A stretch of DNA of 64,000 bases from Galdieria partita (lineage: Eukaryota; Rhodophyta; Bangiophyceae; Galdieriales; Galdieriaceae). Below, piece by piece: positions 34,031 through 45,000 of the stretch. The stretch lies in contig BQMJ01000026.1 of assembly GCA_025991245.1 (NCBI GenBank), positions 62,001-126,000 on the forward strand, in the 5' to 3' direction. The translations under genes and the position numbers were made by a program. Each line of letters opens with the position of its first letter. The first letter of the stretch is position 1. The notes beneath the pieces were generated by a model that ran no database searches, had not been told where the DNA came from, and saw nothing but the letters and a program-made list of their open reading frames with translations.

Positions 34031-36818
34031 TTACACTGTTATAGTCTCTGAAGCATCCTTTGACGAGGAACGTGAATGAGAAAACATTTCGATATTATGC
34101 TCCATTCGTGACAATGCAGCTTCTGCAGCCTTTGCACTTTGTTCAAGTTCTCCTCCTAGCCTGGCCATAGTCTCCAAAGGAATGTCCTTGTGTTGATTCA
34201 TAACTGAACCTGCCAAGTTGTATTGAGGGTTATTGGGTCTCGTTGAACCAAAAAGTTTAGAAATGACTTGTTCTGCAATATATTCGAGACCATTCACAAA
34301 AGATGAAATAGCTCCTCCACGTCCTTCACGTAAATAGGGACCCTGATCAAAATGTTGCTGAATTTCCTTTTGAATAACGCTCGCAGCGGCTATTCGTTCT
34401 TCTGCCAAAATAATTTGTCTTCTTTGCTTGATCAATTCGTTCATAAGGCGTTGTAATTGTTCGCTTCGAGAACGTTCATGAATTTCATATTCCTTCCGAG
34501 CAGATACCAATTCTTCAGAAACACTCTGAGCTCGCTTCTTCCAGGTTTGTATTTCTGTCGATTGCTGATCAACCAGTCGTTGCATCTGTTTCCGAAAGTT
34601 TTCCAGAGATTGAATTTTACTCTCAGATTGAATGAGTTTCTTTCTCAAGGCCTCTTCACCTACACCCTGATGGTCTTGATTATTCTGCATCTTCTTTAAC
34701 TGATCTTCAAGCATTTTGGCGTTTTCCTTCTCTATCTCTAATGAATGCAGAATACGGTCAACTTCACTTTGAGCAGCATCCCGTTGTGATTCTATTCTTG
34801 CCTAAAGAACTTTGAATTCGCATTTCTACCAAATACACAGTTTGACTTACTTTTTCAGCTAAAATACTTTGTATAAGCTCATCTTTGCTGGCTTCACTTT
34901 GTAATATCTCGGCAATCTTATACTGCAAGAATTCAACATCTGCTAACTTCTCGTGATCCCAAATGTTGGCTTGGAAAGAGTCATCATCAACATGCGTCCT
35001 AATACTTTGGATTACTTGAGAACGGAAATAGGCATATTGCTGAGAAGGGTCACGAGAATGAGTAGAACTTGCAGTGAGCTGTTCCATTTGTGTTCTTAAA
35101 GTAGTGAGACAATTTTGCTTTTCCCCTACTTCCTCTCGAAGGTTACTGACTTCTCTCTTTTTAGTCTCAACGAATTGCTTGAACCTTGTCAAACCCTTTT
35201 GTAGGTATTCTGCTGTTGCCTCGAGCTGTTGAATCTCTTCTTCCTCTTCTTCTACAGATCCAGATGAGGAAATAGTAGAACTATCCATATCGATCACTTC
35301 GGAGTCCATTCTTTCATGATGACCTTGAGGAGTAAATTCTTGCATGAATGATACTACCTTTTTCAATACTAAATGAACGGAGCGTATAGAATCCTTATAT
35401 CTTCTGTACTGATTGGTAACATCCTCCAATTGAGTTTCCAAATAACGTTTTGTATCTTCTGTTTCTCTTCCTCTTTGTTCCGTCAATAGTAACATATCTT
35501 GCAATTCTTTTACAGCTGCACCAGACACCATAATGTCTTGTGGTTCTGGTTGTCCTTCATTGGATTCTTCATCTGAAGAAGGACTTTGAATAGCTAAATC
35601 CTGTCTCTTTACCGTAACCCATGCTGGAGCCTTTCCATTGGGAGTAGATGGATGATTATTATGGACCAATTGTTCTCTTTCAGAAAGCAATTGTCTGACA
35701 AACTCTTGTAGTCTTTTGATTTCCACTTGAAGCTGCATAACATTACCACTCGTTTCTTCTTGAATGGTTGCTCTATTCTTCACACATTTGGCTCGTTGAG
35801 CAAACTTGAGAGTGGATATAGTCTCGCTTATATTCTTTTCACTGGGACTAATGGTTGCTATGATGCAGGTTTTTGCATTACCTCCTAGCGAGTCTCTTAA
35901 GAGGAATGTTAGTTTCGAATCTCGATAGTTGATATGTCTTTCTCTTCCTCCAGCCACATCTACTAGAGCCATTATTACATAACCTAGCACAGATAGAGAT
36001 CTGTTTATATTGGCAGCTTCTTTAAGCGATTTTCCTGTGGTGTTCGTCTTCTTTTGTCTTTCGGAACCTGCCAAGTCTACCAAATTAAGTTTAGACACTC
36101 GTTTAGTCCAAACTTTGTTTTCTTTGCACTCATTTCTCTCGATAGTCAAAGTCAATACTGCATGAGAACGAGAACTTTCTTGATTCATGGCTGTAGCACC
36201 CACTGCTCTATTGTGCAGTCCTTTCATTAGCAACTGGTAACACTCTTGAGGTCCTTGGATTACTTCTTCGCTTAGTCCATCCACGTAAACTCCTCGTTTG
36301 GAGTCTTCTCTGATATTCAGTGGATGTGGTGTACCGGAATAGAGCAGGTCGGTGATCATTTCATTGTAAACTTGCAAATAGGAACACTTGACAGTATAAT
36401 TAACGATATTTTTTCCATTTTTGTCTTGTTCCATTTTTTGAAACAAGTATTCTAATACCAAAGGGATGATACCTCTGGATTCTTTGGCAGCAGGTTCATT
36501 GCTACGAATTCCATCTTCCTTTCCTTGCATAGTGAAAGTTTTACCAGAACCTGTTTGTCCATAAGCAAAGATAGTCCCGTTATATCCTTGCATCACATCG
36601 TCTGCTATAGGTTTTGCTATTTCTTCAAAGACAGTTGCTTGTTTGGTATCCGAATTGAAAATTCTATCAAAGCTGAATTTTTTGGCTGCATCTGGATCCT
36701 GTACATATATCACATTGTTTCCTTGTACTTGTACAACACTTTGTTCATGTTCTATAGAAATGAGTGGTCTAACACGAACAACTACGCGAACACTTTCTAC
36801 AGAGTGATTATCGGACAT
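34031..36818 (-). CDS. Kinesin-12-like motor protein
   Basis: Two exons (34851-36818, 34031-34801; 49-nt intron) encode 912 aa. The N-terminal motor domain (about residues 8-350) has VRVVVRVRPL, the P-loop AYGQTGSGKT, switch I NQESSRSH, switch II LVDLAGSE and NYRDSKLTFLLRDSLGGN. The neck FAQRAKCVKNRATIQEETSGN followed by VEIKRLQ resembles KIF15/PAKRP kinesins. The rest is mostly coiled coil, with an acidic Glu run at about residue 525. Kinesin-12 members act on spindle or phragmoplast microtubules. The tail is shorter than in human KIF15. Confidence 0.88.
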
Positions 36819-37079
36819 AACAAGTATAATATCGTTAACCGGAATACAGCCACAAATGGTTTTTGAAGAATCATCGATGAATTAGACACCCAAACATTCA
36901 CTCAAATATGTATCGGTGCTGTCTGTTAGATTAGACAGCAAATACTGGAGTCGTATCTATTGAGTTTTATATGGATACTATTAGAACACAATACTCACGC
37001 ACTTTAAAAGTATCGAAATAGGAAAGTAAGACCCATTGAATGAAACAAATGACTCTAAAGCATTTCTTATTTGTTCATC

Positions 37080-38000
37080 ATGACAAACTGTGGTGGTCGG
37101 GTGTCGTTTATACCACAACTCGGTTCCCTTATTGTACACAAACCAATGTTGGTATGTAAGCAAGACAAGAGATGTGTAGACAAGTGGACTAGAATTTGGA
37201 AGAGTTGTCAACAACACGAAGAACCCAAAATAGAGTTGGACGTGACAGCTTTGGAAAAGTCGAGAGCCAAATATTTTAGAGAAAAGCGCAAGTTGGAACA
37301 AGTTGTTCAATCAAAGCGATTGGAAGATGTAGCACAAGTGAGAGAAACTATAGAGCAAGTGACTGCACAGGATCCTTTGTTTTTGTTGGAGAAGAAGAGA
37401 AAACAATACGAAACTTTAAAGTTCAAGGGGAAAGACGTTGAGGCTCAGCAAGTGTGGAAGGAAATAAAATGGCTTAAGGTTAGAATGCCACAGTTTCGCT
37501 TAGGAGGTTTATGGGCAGGTAGGTAACTGCAATCTGTCTTATTCCTAAGCTTTGCAAAACTCCAAGTAGGAAAGACTACTCAACAGTCAGTTGAAACCAT
37601 TCATATCTACTATCAAGATATTACTCTCTTTGCAGTCAAAACTTCGGAAACGGAACAACAAGGCCTTTCCAAAGGAGAGGTTGCCTTTCGCTGTAATATA
37701 TCTGTCGACTCCTTGGTGGATCCTGGTGCACCAGGAAGCGACCTTTTGAGACTAGGACTGGAAAGGGTTATTCCTAGTCTGGGCGGAATTCAGCGTTTTA
37801 ATGCAGAAGCACAAATACTTGTTCCTGTAACTACTAGTAATGAACCTGAAAGGCCAAGTTTTCAACAAGTCGTTGGAAAAGCGCCTTTGATGCCACAGTG
37901 GACACCAGGTGAACTAATAGTGATCGATGAACGTCGAATTGTTTTTGTTTGGTTAACTTTAGGTCAATATATATTGTTTGAGAAAAGGGAAGAACTTTAA
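37080..38000 (+). CDS. EXECUTER-like plastid protein (DUF3506 type)
   Basis: Two exons (37080-37518, 37567-38000; 48-nt intron) encode 290 aa. A helical UVR-like segment (ARKYFREKRKLEQVVQSKRLEDVAQ region and FKGKDVEAQQVWKEIKWL) precedes a beta-rich part beginning QFRLGGLWA and containing VETIHIYYQDITLFAVKTSE and KGEVAFRC. This arrangement resembles plant EXECUTER1/2 and related F-box-associated proteins; EXECUTER proteins mediate singlet-oxygen signalling from the plastid. The N terminus has few acids, consistent with a transit peptide, but this is weak. The stop codon is 50 bp from the convergent golgin stop. Confidence 0.55.
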
Positions 38001-38050
38001 GGGGGATCATACATGAAAACTGCCATACAGATACATATAAATGAAAGGGC

Positions 38051-41000
38051 TTATTTCATAAAAGCACTTCGAATTCCAGTTAGTAACTGTGAGTGTAATT
38101 GTTTCCGTTTCTCACGAATGACCTCTATTTGCTCATCTGAAAACTGTAAGATACGAGATATTACAGGCAACAAAGTTTCCCAGTCGTCTGTCTGTAAAAA
38201 TCGTAAAAATACATTCCTTAGATATTCGAATGTAATATCCTCCTTCAGCTTTTGTGCTGCTTGATATTTGTTATTCAACTCCCTCAATTCCCTTTTTAAA
38301 AATTCCAACTGTTCCTCGTAAAGTTTTAGATCACTTTCTGCATCTTGCAACTGTCGCGATTCTGCACGAATTGTCATAGTGCTTGATGGATGTTGATCTC
38401 CTGTACTGGATAGCGTTGCGAGACTTGAAGTAGAGGAATGATTAGCGCTTTTCCATCGACTCAGTTCCTTTTGAAGACTTTGAATCCTATTTTGCAAATC
38501 AGAATTCTGCCAAGTGAGTTCTTCTACTTTCTGATCCATTCGTTGTCTTTCTTCTTGCAAACGAGTAGATTCGTATTCGAGACTCATTTCTAAGCGACGA
38601 AGATGTGCATATGATTCCTCCAATTGGCTTTCCAATGATAGTATTTTGGATTCTCTTTCAGTCAATATTGCAAAGGTTTCTTCAAGTTTCTTCGATTTCT
38701 CTTCCTTCACATGTGACAACTCTTCTTCCCATTGTTTCTCTCTTTCTTTTGCTGCCATGCGTTCTTGTTCCAACAGAATATCCCTTTCTTCCACGAGTTG
38801 TGAAACTCTTTCTTCCAATTGAGTGATTTCTACTTTCAAGCTATCCAACTGTGTACGATATTCTTCATTCGTCTTTTCCAAAAGACTGTCTACATCTCGA
38901 ATAGTTTTATCACGTTGGCCAAGTGCTATTCTTGCCTTTTCCTTATACTTGTGAAACTCTTCTTGGATCCTCGCAATTTGTTCTCTCAATCCTTCTACCG
39001 TTTGATGCTCTCTTTCCAACGAGAACTCCAAATTGGTAATATCTGATTGTTTTTCTGATAACTTTTCTTCTTGTACAACTAATTCCGATTTCAACTAAGA
39101 AACATTGATTCAATGTACATCATTCTACTTATCCACTTACTTGACTAATTGTGTTGTTCAAAGAATGACTTTCTTCCTCCATCTGTTTCACTTGTTTTCG
39201 ATAAGACTCACAATCTTGTTCATATTGTCTCTCCAAATCCTCCTTTTCTTTAGCAAAGTTCTGCATAGCATTACGAAAGTTTTCGCGGAGCTGTTCAAGT
39301 TCATCTTCTCTCTGTGATATAGTCTTCTCAAGGGTTTCTTTGCATTCTCTTGTACTGGCTAGTATTTGCTGAATAGCCTTGAATTCGTCTTGTAAAGGTA
39401 AGCTTTGAGAATCCGCTTTCTCCTCCATTCCATCATTATTGCTTCCCATTTCATTCAAAACTTGGGCTTCCAAACGCTCCAAAACACAGGAAGAAGCATT
39501 CACATGAATGCGATAACACTTTACAATTTCATCGATTTCATCCAAGAAACGATCATATTCTCTACGATCTACTCCACAGGCTGAAAAAGTTTGTTCCATC
39601 GGTGTTGCATTCACATCAGCGTTGCCACTCGTATTACTATTCACATCTGAAGCCAATTGACTACTTAAGGCATCACGCTGTTCTTCTGCGTCTTTCCACT
39701 TTCTTTCCAAAGTAGAATTGGTTTGCTGTACAGCTTTGTATTCTTCAGTAAGCTTCTGTAAAGCCAACTCTAACTCATCCTTCTCCTTCTGAAGATTAGC
39801 TAACTTATCTCGCCTTTTAGAATCAATTGTCTTCAACTTTTCTAGCGCTCGTTTAAGTTCTTCTTCTCGCTCTCTCTCATTTTCCAAATCCATTCGTAAC
39901 TTCTCCAACTGATCTTGTCTTTCTGTTGAAATATTGCCTTCTTCCTTGGATATAAAGCTATCTCTGGTTACATCTGCTGTCTGGGAATCTTCGGTCTGTG
40001 TTTCTCTCTCTTCACAACTGGGTTTCATAAACAAGTCCCCTTCAAGTCGTATAAATATTTGCCGAAGCTCCATCAACTTGCCATGTATGTTCTCAAAACG
40101 ATTGTCATCAATGGAAACAAGCAATCTCTTAAGTTTCTCAATCTGATTACTCACAAAAGCTTCTGAGCTTTCCGAAAAATCCCTTTCTGAAACATCCAAC
40201 GATGAACACAAGTTTTTACAAAGTTCAGAAAGTCCCTGGAAATAGGAATCATATTCTTCCGTCTCCGTCTCTAACGAAGATAGCAAACTTTTGCAGTCCT
40301 CAACGAGCCTCTGTAAAACTGCAAAATTCTGAGCACTTGTTCGGCTATCCGAAGAGGTTTCCAGTGCCTCCACAGAGACAACATTCGATTGCTTCAATTG
40401 GTCCAGTTCTTCTTCCTTCGCTGCAATTATTTCCTTTAAAGAGGCATTTTCCGCCCGAATATCAGCAAGTTTAGATTGAATAAACTCCTTTGCTTTTGAC
40501 TTGACTTGACCCAATTGCGTTTCCAAGGTCTCCACACGTTGTTTGGACTCGAGCAAGTCTTCCTGTTGGTGTTTCAGTGTTTCTATTTCTCTCTCAAGCT
40601 TTGAAATGAATTGTTCTTTCTCGGAATTGAATTGGATAGCCTCAGTTGCTTTTTCTTTCCATTGAGCGAGTTGTTCCTCCAAGTTGCCTACTTTCTCACT
40701 CAACTCACTTTCCATTTGCCTGTGGTCTTGCAACACTTTTGTTCTTGAGAAATATTTCACTGCATCCAAAAGGGAAAAAACTTACTTTTGGATAATCGTT
40801 CCTTCTCTTCCTTGCAAAGTTTGTTGGTTTGTCTCTCTTCTTCCAAACTATTTTGTAGTTGCACAAAAACTTCTGCTTGGTTCTCACCAGTGATAATCTA
40901 GAAGAAACATACTCCTTAATACAAAGGCCATAATAAACAAGCTATTCGCTACCTGTCTTATACTCAGTTCCATACTTTGTTTGGCCTGAAACAGTGCCTC

Positions 41001-41186
41001 ACACTGGAGTTCTTTTTCTTGAAGAGCTCTTTCTAGTCGTTGCACCAACTGCGGACTTACTTGTAACGACTCTACTCCTTTTCCAGAAGACTCTTCCAGT
41101 TTGTGTCTCAACTCTTCACTCAAAACTTTGGTGGATTCGCTCATTTTATCGATACCTGCACGAAGTCTATCCTTCCAAGTGTTCAT
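38051..41186 (-). CDS. GRIP-domain coiled-coil golgin
   Basis: Four exons (40953-41186, 40786-40897, 39141-40735, 38051-39094) encode 994 aa. Almost the whole protein is heptad coiled coil rich in Glu/Gln/Lys. The C-terminal about 60 residues form a GRIP domain: FEYLRNVFLRFLQTDDWETL and LLPVISRILQFSDEQIEVI, including the conserved Tyr that contacts Arl1-GTP. GRIP golgins tether vesicles at the trans-Golgi. ATG 41186 lies only 44 bp downstream of the GET1 stop on the same strand, so its promoter must be very short or lie within GET1. Confidence 0.88.
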
Positions 41187-41230
41187 CGAAAAAGGATCAA
41201 CATTCACTTGAAATGGGGTTTCATCGACTT

Positions 41231-41864
41231 TTATTCAACTTTGTCCAAATCTGTTCGTTGATAAATATGTTGTCGTAGGATATCGAACACATAACAAAAT
41301 AAAATAAACGTTCCTCGTTCACAGACCGTTCCCCATATCCAACTAGGGATGGCACAAACGCCTGTCTTGTGTCGAAACAACGAAACATTCAACGGCCACA
41401 CCCAATCACAAAAAAGATAAATACTTCGACTCCACCAACGACTCAACAAGAAAGACAACAAAAACACAGAAATCTATCACTTCCTCAGCAAAGACTGTAC
41501 AAGCCAACTTCCTTTCACTTACTCGATAAAACCAACCCACCCTGGTTTTCCACATTTTGTACACTTCCAATTGTCGAATCCTGGCAACTTTTCCAACGCA
41601 ATAAGAAAAGGTTCAGTAACAGAAAAAAAATTTACCTTGTGACAACTCCAACTGCCGTTCTAAATCCAAGCAACGTCTCTTAGCTTTGGAATATTCCACA
41701 AAAGTACTAGGAGAGTTTAGTTTTTCAACTTGTGTTCGCAAGTGACGAAACTGTTGAGCTAAATCTTTCTCTTTCTGTGGTGGAGTTTCCTTGTTGATAA
41801 TTTGATGATGAAGAAAAGCATATAAAAACTGAAAACAAATAATATAAAGTGAATACCAATCCAT
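41231..41864 (-). CDS. GET1/WRB tail-anchored protein insertase subunit
   Basis: Three exons (41636-41864, 41523-41587, 41231-41473) encode 178 aa. The topology is a first hydrophobic segment (WYSLYIICFQFLYAFLHH), a cytosolic helical hairpin (FRHLRTQVEKLNSPSTFVEYS, KAKRRCLDLERQLE), and two C-terminal membrane segments (FLLSFLLSRWW and about WPLNVSLFR to FILFCYVFDIL). This is the plan of GET1/WRB/CHD5, which with GET2/CAMLG inserts tail-anchored proteins delivered by GET3 into the ER. Sequence similarity is modest; the hairpin and length support the call. Confidence 0.7.
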
Positions 41865-42001
41865 CGATTTTCTAAAGGGAGCCACAAATCAAAAAGGTTG
41901 GCTGCGAAATCGTTCCATCTTGAAATCTTTTATTTATTATGAAATTCTAAATGCTAACTCTTATACTCGAATCCTACAAATATCAGTCCCTTTTTTACAT
42001 T

Positions 42002-45000
42002 TTATTCAATCAACTTTCGTGGAAACCATAAATCAAACAATGAAGAATAGAGTTTTGTGGGTGCTTCTCGAGTAAACGATATACCGTAGGAACGATATGT
42101 CTCTGTGAAGTTGTGAATGAACTTTTTGCAACTCCAAGGAACATATGAAAGACACTGTACCGTTTCCAAACAACTCACCCATCTACAAAAGTTGGATTCA
42201 TCCATATCTTCCAGCAACTGTTTCCAGATTTCTCGAAAAATATATGAAAAAATACAAGTAATAAAGAGGTCCAAAGTCGTTTCGCTTTGTTTTGAATACC
42301 CAAGACTACTCACAAAAGAAGAAAAGAATTCCATACTTTTCAATAAACTTTCCAACTTTTCAAGTGATAAACTCCCTCCTTGTATAATCAGAAATATTTC
42401 TTCCAAAACACGACCACCATTCTTATAATCTCGTATCATGCCCGGATGATCTCTTTCTATAGAGCCCAATACGCCAAGTATCCTATTCAGTTTGATATAA
42501 TGATCACTATTGCCGTCGACTACAAATACACTAGGAGCTGCTTGACCCAAGACGAGTTGATGTACTCGATTGGCTAAATAAACAGAGCCAAAAAGAGGAT
42601 ATTCATCTGCTTCCATATTTAACAACGCACAAAAGTGTTCAGCCTCTTCTATATATTGAAATTTATAGTGTGAGTAAATGGCTGCGGCTTCTTCAAACCA
42701 AGAACCAGGTACTCCAAGCTCTTCATGAAGAAATCTATCTGAAGACAACATCCCATCCATTCCTTCTACTTGCTCCGATATCATCCAAGGAAACCAATGA
42801 ATAAATACATTCTTCAGATAAAACATATTATTATTCTTTCCAAAGACTTCACAAGACCACAATACGTAAAATGCCCACGTATGCAAATGCATCATTTCCA
42901 GTTGAACAGCAAATGAAATGATAACTTTTGGTTCCAAATACGAAGTAGCACGAATGCTTGAAAGAATCTCACATACTAGCCAAGGTTTATGGGCATCCAA
43001 GGCATCATAAACTATGCCATATGCCAACGGAGTAGCTAAATGCATCCACTGTACATACTCAGGATACAAACCTGCAGCAATGCACAACAACACGTAACAA
43101 GCATCATAAATAAGACTGTCCGATTTTAAACCTTTCGCGGCTTCCAACTGTTCATGTTCTGGTACAGATATTACAATATGAGGTGGAACTGGAGGCGCAA
43201 CGGATTTATTACTTTGCCATTCGTCAATATAGGACTTCAGGGAACACTTCAGACCATCTGAATCAGTTCCCAAAGCTCCTGTGCCATACCAGAAATGTAA
43301 ACCAAAAGTCCTATACCACGATAATGAAAGATTCTCTGTCGCGTGCAAAATATCTCCACTTAGCAAAGAATAAATACGATCCAAATCAACTGGTACTTGT
43401 CCACAGTAAAATCGGTGAATTTTCAAACAAAAGGATCGATAGTCCTCATCTTGCAGTTGCATAGCCTTTGCAATCATACACGCCAACCGGAAATTTTTAG
43501 TGTCGCTACAAAATTTCACAGCTTGTCCAATTTCTCCTCGAGTCAATAAGAGAAATATATGAAGAAATTGATCTTCTGTGGGATTCCTCTCTTCTTGCGA
43601 CCAGGTACATGCAAAATTTTGTAGCCAATTTGATAGATTACGTCTAAATAAAAGTGACTCATCATATGGTGTCATAGCATCCTCTTCAACAATCTGAACA
43701 AAAAGAAGAAGTAAAAGTCGAAGAACAAGCTCAAAATGTTGGTTACCACTAAAACCTGCTTCTACAATAAGATGCTGAAGTGTTTTGATGACTACTTCAT
43801 GATGCCTGAAAGGAAATCGGAAGCTGGGACGTTTATTCACAGAGGAATCGTTCATTTCGTCCGTATCCAAGCTTAGTTTCCAAGAAGAGAAATGAACTCG
43901 AAGCGTCTTTTGAATAAATGATTGCTCCCACTCTTGGGTCTGCGTATGAATATAAATAGGTGAAGTATAGCGTCGGTTCGATTCCATAAAACTCAAAAGA
44001 GGAAAAGCAACTTGAAACCCTGGACCTATACTAGCTCTAAAAGAACGACTCAAAAATGAAATTGGGTCTCCTTTCATCTGTGACTTTGTATACAATATTG
44101 AATTCTTCAACGACACTCGAGAACAAAGTTCTAATGGCTTTCGAAGATATCTGCGACTTGAGGTTTCTTGTATCGGTTTTTCTGTGTCTTCTTTGGACGA
44201 CTCCGCATTTATCATACCAGATATTTGTTTGTGGGAGGAAGCTTTCATAAAAGATGGAGAACTTTGCATCAGTTTTTGGGAATCTAAGAGTTCCTCACTG
44301 GGTTTGCTCCATTCCATCGTATTATTTGAGGAAAAAAACTGTTGTTCTGCAGCTTTACCCAGTTCTGAAGAAAATATACTCCCCTTGAAGGGTTTCCTTG
44401 TTGATGATAAAAGCATTCTAGAAGAATTCAGCTTCATATAGTTTCTTGAATGAATAATGTCCGACTCTATCTGACTCTCATTAAAAGTGCCTCTGTCGTC
44501 TTCCGAAGATTCCTTGATGTGCATTTGCTCTACAGTTGGAAATTCATCTTCTCCCTCGTCTTCATGAATTCGTTCGATTTCCTTATCAAATACACCGTTC
44601 AGCGCAGCTGATGTGCTATCTAAATTACTTTCAAGTATATCTTCTTCTTCACTAAACTCATCCTCGCTATCAGGAAGTCCATATCGGCTAAAATGAGGAA
44701 CCTCAAAAGACCAAGTGCCCTGAGTAGCATCGTATCCTAAGAATGTTAGGCCTTGTTTCTCACAATGAGACTTAAGTTTTGCAGTAAAGTTGGTAATACT
44801 GGCAACATCTTTCAGTGGTTGCCCTGTCTTTTTATCCGTTTTCCAAACCTTGTGAAGGCTCACTTTCGCAGGTTTATTCAAACCAACACCGATTTCTGGC
44901 TTCTCCGACTCATTCGGATAAACAATTACTTCACGGTTTTCAATAATAACAAGACGGTCAAGATCTAAGTTGCGTACATCTGTTTCCCCGAGCCACTGAA

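Noticed and set aside
37519-37551. A 27-nt intron in the EXECUTER-like gene
   Set aside because: An overlapping 48-nt GT-AG intron (37519-37566) also keeps the frame and fits the usual length.
40760-40785. A 26-nt micro-intron in the golgin gene
   Set aside because: The acceptor at 40736 keeps the frame and gives a 50-nt intron, matching all others.
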